Positions 1 to 6,853 of a stretch of DNA of 9,479 nucleotides are shown in pieces. Positions within the stretch are counted from its first letter, which is position 1, and each line of letters opens with the position of its first letter. Source of the stretch: Acidobacteriota bacterium (GTDB taxonomy: Bacteria > Acidobacteriota > Terriglobia > Acidiferrales > UBA7541); the NCBI GenBank assembly GCA_016179005.1, contig JACOSF010000120.1, positions 1 through 9,479 of the forward strand. The letters run 5' to 3'. The notes beneath the pieces were generated by a model. The model was not told the DNA's origin. It did not search any database and saw only the letters and a program-made list of their open reading frames with translations. The position numbers and the translations under genes were made by a program.

Positions 1-246
1 TTCGGCGCCACCTTCATTTTTCTTTACATGTTGTTCACCAAGTTCTTCCCCATCGTCTCCATCTGGGAAGTCCAGGAAGGGCGAGAGGTCGCGCTGGAGG
101 AGGTTGCCGAGCGGGTAAAGTCGTATTTGCCTGGCCCGGAGCTGGCTGATAGCGCCGCACACAGCGAGGGAGTAGTTGCGCCGCTCCAAGTCCGGGAGTC
201 AGGCGGGGCAGGACCGCAGAGTGGGGCAGTCCGAAATCTGGACTGA
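1..246 (+). CDS. NrfD/PsrC-like membrane subunit, C-terminal fragment
   Basis: Reading frame 1 is open from the first base to TGA at 244-246, so the 5' end lies outside the window. The visible 81 residues start with a hydrophobic segment (FGATFIFLYMLF) followed by FPIVSIWEVQEGRE. A last transmembrane helix running into 'P.(I/V)SI.EV.E' is typical of the end of NrfD/PsrC family proteins, the quinol-interacting subunits of polysulfide reductase, alternative complex III (ActC/ActF) and related complexes. After the helix comes a hydrophilic, acidic tail of about 55 residues (EVALEEVAERVKSYL...), rather long for the family and without recognisable motifs. If correct, the protein would pass quinol electrons to periplasmic cytochromes, which fits the multiheme genes downstream. 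The call rests on one short motif. A 269-nt gap suggests it belongs to a different transcription unit from those genes. Confidence 0.55.
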   Translation, partial: FGATFIFLYMLFTKFFPIVSIWEVQEGREVALEEVAERVKSYLPGPELADSAAHSEGVVAPLQVRESGGAGPQSGAVRNLD

Positions 247-515
247 ATGAGACAGAAATCTTGTGTGGATTGGCGCAAAATCTTGAGTGTTAGTACACAT
301 ATCTCAAAGGAGGCCAACAGAAACAGTGGACGCCTGATGAACGATGCTGAGCTAAGTGCTTATGTTTCAGTTAGGTATTCGACATTTGAATCTGGCAGCG
401 CAAGTGCTTGATGTTGTGTCGCGTGGCCCTCTCAGGTCAAGAAGGCGTGTCCCCAGCCTGGGCTTCAATGTAGCAGGTCTGTCCGCTGAGCGTCGTACAA
501 GAGGTTAGTGAAGCA
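247..515. other. Intergenic region, no gene seen
   Basis: This gap separates the NrfD-like fragment from the cytochrome cluster and looks visibly richer in A and T than its surroundings. It holds an ideal Shine-Dalgarno-like AAAGGAGG at 306-313 with no usable ORF after it: the nearest GTG (326) stops after three codons and the nearest ATG (337) is 23 nt away. A small perfect inverted repeat, CCCAG-C-CTGGG, lies at 452-462. The promoter of the downstream cluster probably lies here, but no -35/-10 or sigma-54 pair could be called. No tRNA or other RNA gene was recognised. Confidence 0.4.
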
Positions 516-1914
516 ATGCTTCGCCCAACTCTCGCCGCATACCTATTGTTATTCGTGTGGGGGGGCGGGGCTTGGACTGACGCACAAGAGTTGCGCAAGA
601 TTCATCCTTCGAAGATCCCGCCCCAGCAGTTTCAAAACGCAAAGTTCTGCGCCGCCTGCCACAAATCCGTCCAGGGCAAGTTCACTCACTCGGCCATTCA
701 GGCGACCGGCTGCGTGAGTTGCCACGACCTAAAGACGCAAGACGATCAGACGGTGACGTCGCTTGTGGAGCGGGGACAAGAGCTCCGCCGAAACAAAGGG
801 ACGCATGCATTCGCCCGTGGCGGAAGGCGAATGTACGACCTGCCACAACCCGCACTCATCCGCAAACAAGAATCTCCTCATCCAGCCCACGTCGGGTGGC
901 CCGTCGGAGAATCTCTGCCTTACCTGTCATGACACCGGCGTCCAGGTTGCGGCGAAAGGCAGCCGGCACGCCGCTCTGGACCTGGGTTGCGACACCTGCC
1001 ATGTGACCCACAAGACCGGGGATGCTGGCCAACAGGAGTTCGCGTTCCACCTTTCTGCCTCGGTCCCGGATCTTTGCCTCACCTGCCACGATGCTGCCGG
1101 CCCGGAGATCAAGAAAGCGCATGCCAACCAGCCGATCACGAAGACGAATTGCACGTCCTGCCACAACCCGCATGCCGGCGAAAGCGCCAAGCTCACCTAC
1201 GGGTTTGCCCATCCTCCGTTTGCCGAACGCCAGTGCGACGCCTGCCACGAAGCCCCGAAGGACAACAAGATCGCCCTAGTAGAGGGGGGAGGCCGCGCCC
1301 TCTGCTATCTCTGTCACGACGCGATCCAGTCACAAATTGCCTCCGCCAAGCAAGTGCACGGCGTTTTCAAGCAGGCGGATACCTGCACGAATTGTCATAG
1401 CCCGCACGCCACTGCCTACCCACAGCACCTGAAGCAGCCACTGGTGGCGCTCTGCGAGAGCTGCCACGCACAGCAGGCGGAACAGCAGACGACAAAGAAA
1501 TTCCTTCATCCGCCCGCGTTTCAGGCAGGTTGCACGGTGTGCCATGAACCCCATGCCTCCGACTACGCGGGGCGGTTGCGGGCGGGGATCAACGAGTTGT
1601 GCATGAGCTGTCACGCGTCGGACGCGCAGGGCGAGGCGAGTTCGGACCCCAAGAACTTGGTCCTGTTCGGCGGAACAGTGCGATTGCCCGGGGACTATCT
1701 GGCCTCAGTGAAACGCCTCCCGTTGCGGAAGGGCGCTGTAGCCGGACATCCCATGGCCAACCACCCGGTCGAGGGCAAAGCGGACCCGTCGAATCCGGAA
1801 AAGCCGCTCACTTGCGTAGCCTGTCACAACCCGCACGCCGGCAACGGCAGCCAGCGGATGTTCGTCACCGAGACGAGGTCGTCTTCGCCCCTGTGCATCC
1901 GGTGCCACAAGTAG
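516..1914 (+). CDS. Multiheme c-type cytochrome (15 CXXCH), interrupted by a frameshift
   Basis: The gene reads in one frame from ATG 516 (signal peptide, residues 1-24, then CAACH and CVSCH) and continues one base out of frame to TAG 1912-1914. Neither part makes sense alone. The first frame loses all heme motifs after about 790 and runs to 932. The second has no signal peptide and could only start at a TTG (763). Joined, they give about 465 residues with 15 CXXCH motifs (C45, 66, 106, 134, 158, 187, 212, 240, 263, 290, 313, 339, 362, 433, 460). These follow the doubled-CXXCH pattern: a 'GC..CHNPHA' motif preceded by His about 8 residues earlier, then an 'LC..CHD' motif. The 71-residue gap between the 13th and 14th motifs contains GHPMANHPVEG, likely axial His ligands. 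The product would be a periplasmic or outer-surface electron carrier with bis-His hemes. The start has only a weak ribosome site (AGAGG near 500). It is either a pseudogene or affected by an assembly or sequence error. The next gene begins 10 nt later. Confidence 0.8.
757..831 (+). other. Frameshift zone inside the 15-heme cytochrome gene
   Basis: The downstream frame has a TGA at 754-756 and its first heme motif at 832, so the change of frame must lie between them. The upstream frame still looks family-like to 'ERGQEL' (codon CTC at 783-785). The downstream frame is family-like from 'GRMHSPVAEGEC'. Removing one G from the GGG at 798-800 would join the two smoothly. The alternative is a deletion of 3n+2 bases after 785. 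Confidence 0.75.
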
Positions 1915-1924
1915 GAGAAGAATT

Positions 1925-3073
1925 ATGAGGGCCTGTCGGACAACAGGAGAGGAAAGAAAGTCTTCACCGGCGCTGCGCCGCTGGTGGCAGCAATCTCTCG
2001 CTGCCTTGCTCATGCTGTTGCTGTGCCCGGCGTGGTCTCTGGCTGGCGACCAATCAAAGAAGAAGGGCACCCCAAAGCCCATTCCCGCGGCCAAGCTCGT
2101 CTGGCCGCCGCCGCCGCAGCGTCCTCGCGTCCGTTACGTCGGCGAAATCACAGGCGTGGAGCAATTTCAAGGGCAGCAAAAGAAGCGGAGCTGGATGGAC
2201 CGGGTTGCCGGTGTGAAGGAAACGAACGCGCAGACGTATTTGCTCAAGCCCTACGGTGTGGCGGCGGATTCCCGGGGCCGGGTCTACGTGGCCGACGCCG
2301 CAAACCGTCTGGTTTTCGTTTTCGACCAAACCAACAAGAAGGTGGAGTACCGGGGTCATCGCGCGCCCGCCCAGATGGCACTCCCCGTCGGCGTGGCGGT
2401 GGATGACCGCGACCGCCTCTTTGTCTCCGATTCTCACTTCCACCAAGTCAGCTGCTTCGACCCGGAAGGCGAGCTACTGGGCGTTTTCGGCAGCGGCCAA
2501 TTGGCGCGGGGCGCAGGAGTTGCAGTGGATAGCCAGCGCCGACGGGTGTACGTGGCCGATTCGAAGGCCCATCGCATCGCCGTCTTCGATAGCGACTCAT
2601 TTGCCTTCCTGCACTATGTGGGAGGACCGAGCGCGCGCGGTGAGGCTGAACTCGGAAAGTTCTCGGCGCCCACGAATGTTGCCGTGGACTCCAAGGGTTT
2701 CCTCTTTGTCACGGACACCTGGAACAACCGCATTCAGGTCTTCGATCCGGACGGAAATTTTGTGCGTGCCTTTGGTGAACAAGGTGTGGCGCCCGGGATG
2801 TTTATTCGACCCAAGGGGATCGCTTTCGACCCCGAGGGTCACCTCTATGTGGCCGATGCCGAGTTTAATAATTTTCAGATTCTGACGGCGGAGGGCCAGC
2901 CCCTGCTGGCTGTCGGAGGCTTCGGGGTGGATCCCGGGCAATTTGTTCTGATCGCAGGGATCGCCGTCGATAAGAACAACCGGATTTATGTGACGCAGCA
3001 GTGGCGCTCCCGCGTTCAGATTTTTGAATACCTGCCGGAAAAACCGGCCGACACCCAGGCAAAGAGGGATTGA
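1925..3073 (+). CDS. Secreted six-repeat NHL beta-propeller protein A
   Basis: 382 residues. The start ATG 1925 is supported by AGGAG at 1913-1917, overlapping the stop codon of the preceding cytochrome gene. A long basic N-region is followed by a hydrophobic core (about residues 24-39) and probable cleavage after SLA (residue 40). The Cys at 34 lacks a proper lipobox. Next comes a proline-rich strand, LVWPPPPQRPRVRYVGEI (58-75), common at the front of secreted NHL proteins. Six NHL repeats then follow at about 108-134, 153-178, 197-222, 249-273, 296-320 and 343-367, each of the type 'P.GVAVD..G.LYVAD...NR.QVFD'. This is enough for one closed six-bladed propeller and there is no catalytic motif. 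NHL propellers usually bind protein, RNA or ligand. Between two cytochrome genes, a role as scaffold, cap or assembly factor for an exported electron-transfer complex is likely but inferred. Confidence 0.88.
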   Translation: MRACRTTGEERKSSPALRRWWQQSLAALLMLLLCPAWSLAGDQSKKKGTPKPIPAAKLVWPPPPQRPRVRYVGEITGVEQFQGQQKKRSWMDRVAGVKETNAQTYLLKPYGVAADSRGRVYVADAANRLVFVFDQTNKKVEYRGHRAPAQMALPVGVAVDDRDRLFVSDSHFHQVSCFDPEGELLGVFGSGQLARGAGVAVDSQRRRVYVADSKAHRIAVFDSDSFAFLHYVGGPSARGEAELGKFSAPTNVAVDSKGFLFVTDTWNNRIQVFDPDGNFVRAFGEQGVAPGMFIRPKGIAFDPEGHLYVADAEFNNFQILTAEGQPLLAVGGFGVDPGQFVLIAGIAVDKNNRIYVTQQWRSRVQIFEYLPEKPADTQAKRD

Positions 3074-3113
3074 GTTTTGATCCAGTATCGGATTTACGCG
3101 CAAGACATACATG

Positions 3114-3154
3114 AGGAGGATTTCACTATGCCCAACCCAATCCGGCCCCCGTAA
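3114..3154 (+). promoter_or_regulatory. Candidate leader mini-ORF upstream of the tetraheme cytochrome gene
   Basis: AGGAGG at 3114-3119 lies 8 nt before ATG 3128, the best-placed ribosome binding site in the window. The frame then reads only MPNPIRPP before TAA at 3152-3154. It sits in the 150-nt gap before the tetraheme cytochrome gene, which has its own site (AAGGAG, 3206-3211) with a long 12-nt spacing. The peptide ends in Pro-Pro-stop, a context known to slow termination. It could be a regulatory leader peptide, a ribosome entry site that protects the leader RNA, or the remnant of a decayed gene. Function is unproven. Confidence 0.35.
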
Positions 3155-3223
3155 GCGAAGAAGATAACCCGAACGAAATTGAAGCAACGCAACTATCCCC
3201 AAGAAAAGGAGAATACATAGCCA

Positions 3224-3880
3224 ATGAAGAAGTACTTACCTCTCATCGTAGCAATCCTGGCCGTCCTGATTATTGCGAGCCCCGCGTGGGCGCAGAAGGC
3301 CGGTGTGATTGGCACGGTGCACGACGTAGGTGGGAACGGCTGCCTATCGTGCCACGCGCCTCACAACGGTTCCGAACCCAATACGGGTATCAACACGCTG
3401 GCCACTCAAGGGACCGGCAAAATCCTGCTGTGGGCCCGGGGTTTCACCACGCAGACCTTTGGCACCTACAGCTCTCCGACGCTGGACAACGCAACCGCGG
3501 AGGTCGGCACCACCACTCCGCTCCCCACAGACGCACGCTTGTACTCCTTCCTGTGCCTGAGCTGTCACGATGGCGTAACCAGTCCCACCTTGATCAGCGA
3601 CGGTACAACCCCGCCAGCGCTCGCTGCCGACCATGCAATCGGCAGCCCGAACATTTCTTACGGGCTGCAGAACGACCACCCGGTCAACATGACCTATGAT
3701 CCGCTTCTTGACACCGGGCTGGACACGGTTGGCAACGTCACCGGCGCAGGTCTCAAGCTGTTCGGTGTGAGCAACACCGTGCAGTGCGCGTCCTGCCATA
3801 ACGTTCACAGCGACTCCAACCCGCCGTTCCTGCGCATGTCGAACGCAGGCTCGGCGCTGTGCTTGAAGTGCCACAAGTAA
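3224..3880 (+). CDS. Small exported tetraheme c-type cytochrome
   Basis: 218 residues. ATG 3224 is fixed by an in-frame TAG just upstream (3218-3220). The signal peptide is clear: KK, a hydrophobic core, then cleavage at AWA|QKA (after residue 23). Four CXXCH motifs start at C40, C111, C188 and C213. Conserved-looking extra histidines (H33, H47, H137, H152 in NDHPV, H196) could supply the sixth ligands for bis-His hemes. The pattern 'CLSCHAPH ... CLSCHDG ... NDHP ... CASCHNVH ... LCLKCHK-stop' belongs to the doubled-CXXCH cytochromes. The same module forms the N-terminus of the large cytochrome at 7921. The long stretches between hemes 1 and 2 (about 66 residues) and 2 and 3 (about 72) are rich in Thr, Gly and Ser, suggesting surface loops. 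The product is exported to the periplasm or beyond. A strong hairpin follows its stop codon, suggesting it is expressed differently from the genes downstream. Whether it polymerises cannot be judged from sequence. Confidence 0.9.
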   Translation: MKKYLPLIVAILAVLIIASPAWAQKAGVIGTVHDVGGNGCLSCHAPHNGSEPNTGINTLATQGTGKILLWARGFTTQTFGTYSSPTLDNATAEVGTTTPLPTDARLYSFLCLSCHDGVTSPTLISDGTTPPALAADHAIGSPNISYGLQNDHPVNMTYDPLLDTGLDTVGNVTGAGLKLFGVSNTVQCASCHNVHSDSNPPFLRMSNAGSALCLKCHK

Positions 3881-3891
3881 TCAACTGAACC

Positions 3892-3922
3892 GGAAGGGGG
3901 GAAACCGCGCCTTCCCCCCTCC
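3892..3922 (+). promoter_or_regulatory. Intercistronic GC-rich stem-loop
   Basis: AGGGGGGAA (3895-3903) pairs perfectly with TTCCCCCCT (3912-3920) around the 8-nt loop ACCGCGCC. GG 3892-3893 and CC 3921-3922 extend the stem past one bulged A. No T-tract follows, so it is not a classical intrinsic terminator. It starts 11 nt after the tetraheme cytochrome stop and ends 2 nt before the AAAGG ribosome site (3925-3929) of the isomerase gene. It is therefore well placed to protect the upstream mRNA 3' end, cause partial termination, or mask the downstream ribosome site. Confidence 0.65.
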
Positions 3923-3935
3923 GCAAAGGCAAACA

Positions 3936-4934
3936 ATGAACCGAACCCTGAGTCTGATGGCAATAACCAGTTGTCTGGCTGCGGCGCCTGTTTTCGCCGC
4001 GCAACGTTCTGCCCCGGAGGCCGTGCCGGCGCACGCGCCGCGTTCCGCGCAGGTCGTGGCGCTCGTGAACGGTATCGAGCTGACGGAACGCGATCTGCGC
4101 AATGAGATGCAAGAGTTGTTCCCGTTTTACCAGGTCCACGGCGGCCGTGTTCCCGCAAAAGCCGAACCGGAGATCCGCAGCAAGGCGCTCGACCGGCTGG
4201 TGCTGACGGAGTTGCTCTTCCAGGAAGCCAAGCGGCGCAAGCTCCAAGTCTCACCCCTCGCGGTCGTCGCGCGAATGGACAAGCTGCGAAAGCAATTCCG
4301 TACCCGCAGCGAGTTTGACCGCGCGGTGGCCGCCCAGTTCGGCTCCGAGGCGGAGTTCCAGAAGAAGGTGTTGCGGGCGCTCATGGTGGAGAAGCTCTGG
4401 GACCAGGAGGTGGTTCGGCCGTCTCGCGTTTCCGAAGCCGATGCGAGAAGTCACTATTCGCAAAACCGCGACCACTATGTGCGGCCGGAGAGTGTGCGAC
4501 TCCAGACGATTTCCTTTCAGTTCCCGGAAAAGGCGACACCGGCTGAACGCAATCTGGCCAGGACCCGCGCGGAGGAAATTCTGCCGCAGGCGAAGGCCGC
4601 GCAGACACCGCAGGCATTCGGCGCGCTTGCCGAGCGCTTTTCCACCGACGACTGGCGGGTGATGAACGGCGACCACGGCTGGGTGCATCGCGGCACGCTC
4701 GAGCCCGAACTCGAAATCGCCTTCCGGATGAAGCCCGGGGAGACCAGCGGCATCATCACTTCCCGCGATGGTTTCCATATCCTGCGGGTGAGCGATTACC
4801 GAAAGCAGGCTCAGCTTTCCTACACGGAAGTCCGTGAGAAAGTGCGGAAATCTCTGGAAGAGGAACGCCTGAAGCAACGACGCGAGAAACTGGAACAGGC
4901 GTTGCGCCGCACCGCAAAAATTGAAACGCCATGA
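3936..4934 (+). CDS. Periplasmic PpiC/parvulin-type peptidyl-prolyl cis-trans isomerase, SurA-like
   Basis: 332 residues, with AAAGG at 3925-3929 as ribosome site. A signal peptide (about residues 1-21, cleavage near VFA|AQ) is followed by a SurA-type N-terminal chaperone region (about 38-165): VALVNGIELTERDL, then charged helices with ALDRLVLTELLFQEAKRR. A single parvulin domain (about 187-287) contains FGALAERFSTDD, GDHGWVHRGTL, MKPGETSGIITSRDGFHILRV, then a basic coiled tail. The family assists folding of outer-membrane and exported proteins. The second active-site His is kept (H281 in GFHIL), but the first, normally in a 'HIL' motif, is replaced by LQTISF (Q190/T191), so catalysis may be weak and chaperoning may dominate. 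I10-T11-S12-C13 resembles a lipobox, but the hydrophobic stretch before it is very short. The stop overlaps the start of the barrel gene (ATGA), suggesting co-translation and that the barrel is a client. Confidence 0.9.
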   Translation: MNRTLSLMAITSCLAAAPVFAAQRSAPEAVPAHAPRSAQVVALVNGIELTERDLRNEMQELFPFYQVHGGRVPAKAEPEIRSKALDRLVLTELLFQEAKRRKLQVSPLAVVARMDKLRKQFRTRSEFDRAVAAQFGSEAEFQKKVLRALMVEKLWDQEVVRPSRVSEADARSHYSQNRDHYVRPESVRLQTISFQFPEKATPAERNLARTRAEEILPQAKAAQTPQAFGALAERFSTDDWRVMNGDHGWVHRGTLEPELEIAFRMKPGETSGIITSRDGFHILRVSDYRKQAQLSYTEVREKVRKSLEEERLKQRREKLEQALRRTAKIETP

Positions 4935-6835
4935 TGCGCAGGCTCCAATTCGCTCTGGGCACGCTTCTGGCTCTGTTCGTGGGCATTGCGAGCACCGCAC
5001 AGGCCCAGGGGACCACTCAATTGCCGCCGCCTCTGAACCTGACCGGCACGTTCACGGCTGGGTTCTATCATGCCGGGACCCAGAATGGCCGGTCCGTCAG
5101 CCAGAGTTCAGCATTGGCCAGTGCCCGATTCCGCTTGAGCGGATACGTTCACCACCCCCGGTTCCTCACCTTCGACGTGAAACCGCAGGTGAGCTTGGGA
5201 CGGCAGTCGAACGAGACGTTCTTTCCCGACGGCCGCGGGGTCTCGGCGACGGTGACGTTCCTTAGCGGCAATACCTTCCCGCTGACCATTTCCTATACGT
5301 GGCTGGGTCGCCAAATCACCACCTTCGGGGCACTGGACCGGCTGGCGGGCTTGCAAGCTGATACCTCCCAGAGCGCCTTGGACGTGAACTGGCGCATACG
5401 TTTCCGGCGCATGCCCCAGATCAGCCTGAACTATTCGCGCTACACCGACCGCTACGATCCGCTGGAAGCCCTCACTCCTCAAGTCAAGAACGACGCACGC
5501 GCTTTCTCCGTGCAGGTGGACGACCAGCGCTGGGGCTGGCTGTTCAATTCCAGGTTTCGCGCGGATAGCTCGGATTCCAGCCTGCTGAACGTTTTTGATC
5601 CGGGACAGGCTCCCTACCGCTTCAGCCGGCGCACGCGCGAAATGCTGGGCAATGCATCACGACAAGTCGCCCCATGGCTAAGCGTCAATCTCTACGCTGG
5701 TCATAACAACTCCAAGACTGAGCTGGCCTCGCGGCCCTTTGATCAGAGCTTTAACTACTTTCACGGCAACGTCGGCTTCCGGCGCGGCGAGAAGCTCACC
5801 GGCACCGCCCGCGCGGGGATCACTACTAACCTGGTGGGCTTCCGGCTGGAACAGGCGCTGGGTTCTCCGGGTTCCGGGCTTCCGGGCAGTGGCTCGCCGC
5901 TGCTGGTGCCGGGTCGGGGTCGTTTGACGCTTCTGACATTCTCCGGCCAGGTGCAGTACGCACTGACAAAGAATTTGCGGGTAAACGGCCAGGTGACCCG
6001 TGATTCGACGCGCGCGCCGACCGCGGGAGTGGTTGTCAGCCCTGACAGCAGTCTTACATCAGGACAAGGCGGGTTGACGTACGCTCACGTGTTTCGCCGT
6101 TGGCAGTTTCAGTCCGGCTACTCTGGCAGCGTCGGTAAGTTCCACTACGACGGAGCCAACCCCAGCCGATCCATTGGTCACAGCGGCCACGGCAGTGCGT
6201 CATTCGAAGCCCTGCGAGGAACCGAGATTACTGCCTCCGCGCGAGGGAGTTGGCAGCGGACGAAGGATGGTTTCCAGCTCGAAAACCGGGAATGGGGCAT
6301 GGGGCTTTCTGCTTCGCGCTCGGTCGCAGCCGGCTGGAGGATCCGCGGCACCTACAACTTTGAAAAGACCTTTTTTGATACGACCAATATTCGCTTCCAC
6401 TCCAGCGATCACGGCTTCAGCGTTACGGCCACCCACCGCCGGGTGGACATGACCCTGGGCCGCCAGCTTCGCGATGGACTCACCTTTCAGCCGGCGTTTG
6501 GCGTCGGCTCCGTTTCTCCCGTCCAGGCGCAGGCGTTGGTGGCCGCAATGCCGAGCCTATTGCTGATTCCTTCCAGTTCTTTGTCATCCACCGCGGCGAT
6601 TTCTGTGCGCCTGGTTCGTAATCTCAGCGGGCGTTTCCTCTGGAGCCGCAATCGGCAGAGCTTCTCCGGCGGACTCAGCAACCACTACACGCAATGGGAA
6701 GCAGGGGGCAGCTACCGCTTTCGCAGGCTCACGTTCGATTTCGGCTATATCCGCCACGAGCAGGATTTTGGCGTGGGATTTTTCTTGCGCGACCGTTTCT
6801 ATTTTCGAGTCGTTCGTGATTTCCGCATCTTCTAA
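4931..6835 (+). CDS. Large outer-membrane beta-barrel protein, candidate porin of the conduit
   Basis: 634 residues. It starts at ATG 4931, inside the stop of the isomerase gene (ATGA overlap); a second ATG follows directly at 4934. Signal peptide with cleavage at AQA|QG (after residue 25). The mature protein is a long series of alternating, aromatic-rich amphipathic strands joined by polar turns (for example LTISYTW, ISLNYSRY, WGWLFNSRFRAD, AGGSYRFRRLTFDFGY). It ends in RFYFRVVRDFRIF; a C-terminal Phe with alternating aromatics is the usual signal for the BAM assembly machinery. The length would allow a barrel of 20 or more strands, but strands were not predicted formally. There are no cysteines, so it carries no c-type heme. 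Residues 311-331 form a Gly/Ser/Pro-rich linker or loop. Lying between cytochrome genes, it is a candidate porin through which a cytochrome conducts electrons. The porin family could not be named from sequence alone. Confidence 0.82.
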   Translation: MMRRLQFALGTLLALFVGIASTAQAQGTTQLPPPLNLTGTFTAGFYHAGTQNGRSVSQSSALASARFRLSGYVHHPRFLTFDVKPQVSLGRQSNETFFPDGRGVSATVTFLSGNTFPLTISYTWLGRQITTFGALDRLAGLQADTSQSALDVNWRIRFRRMPQISLNYSRYTDRYDPLEALTPQVKNDARAFSVQVDDQRWGWLFNSRFRADSSDSSLLNVFDPGQAPYRFSRRTREMLGNASRQVAPWLSVNLYAGHNNSKTELASRPFDQSFNYFHGNVGFRRGEKLTGTARAGITTNLVGFRLEQALGSPGSGLPGSGSPLLVPGRGRLTLLTFSGQVQYALTKNLRVNGQVTRDSTRAPTAGVVVSPDSSLTSGQGGLTYAHVFRRWQFQSGYSGSVGKFHYDGANPSRSIGHSGHGSASFEALRGTEITASARGSWQRTKDGFQLENREWGMGLSASRSVAAGWRIRGTYNFEKTFFDTTNIRFHSSDHGFSVTATHRRVDMTLGRQLRDGLTFQPAFGVGSVSPVQAQALVAAMPSLLLIPSSSLSSTAAISVRLVRNLSGRFLWSRNRQSFSGGLSNHYTQWEAGGSYRFRRLTFDFGYIRHEQDFGVGFFLRDRFYFRVVRDFRIF

Positions 6836-6853
6836 ACGCGTGACACACATCCA

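Noticed and set aside
266..290. Possible sigma-54 promoter (TGGCGC near 271)
   Set aside because: The GG and GC elements are not at the required spacing and the -12 part does not match.
247..411. A 54-codon ORF starting with ATG right after the stop of the NrfD-like fragment, in the same frame
   Set aside because: No ribosome site, no recognisable motif, and composition unlike the neighbouring genes; it looks like chance extension past the TGA.
783..801. Programmed ribosomal frameshifting in the 15-heme gene
   Set aside because: The required change is +1 (or -2), so a -1 slippery site does not apply. There is no nearby stop in the first frame and no clear stimulatory structure was seen.
830..1914. 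Regularly spaced short repeats resembling a CRISPR or other DNA repeat array
   Set aside because: The periodicity comes from repeated CXXCH-His codons in an open reading frame; the units differ in length and sequence.
3892..3922. Classical intrinsic terminator
   Set aside because: The stem is strong but is followed by GCAAAGGCAAACA rather than a T-tract.
4251..5000. A 249-codon ORF on the - strand
   Set aside because: Antisense to the isomerase gene and the start of the barrel gene, with no recognisable motif.
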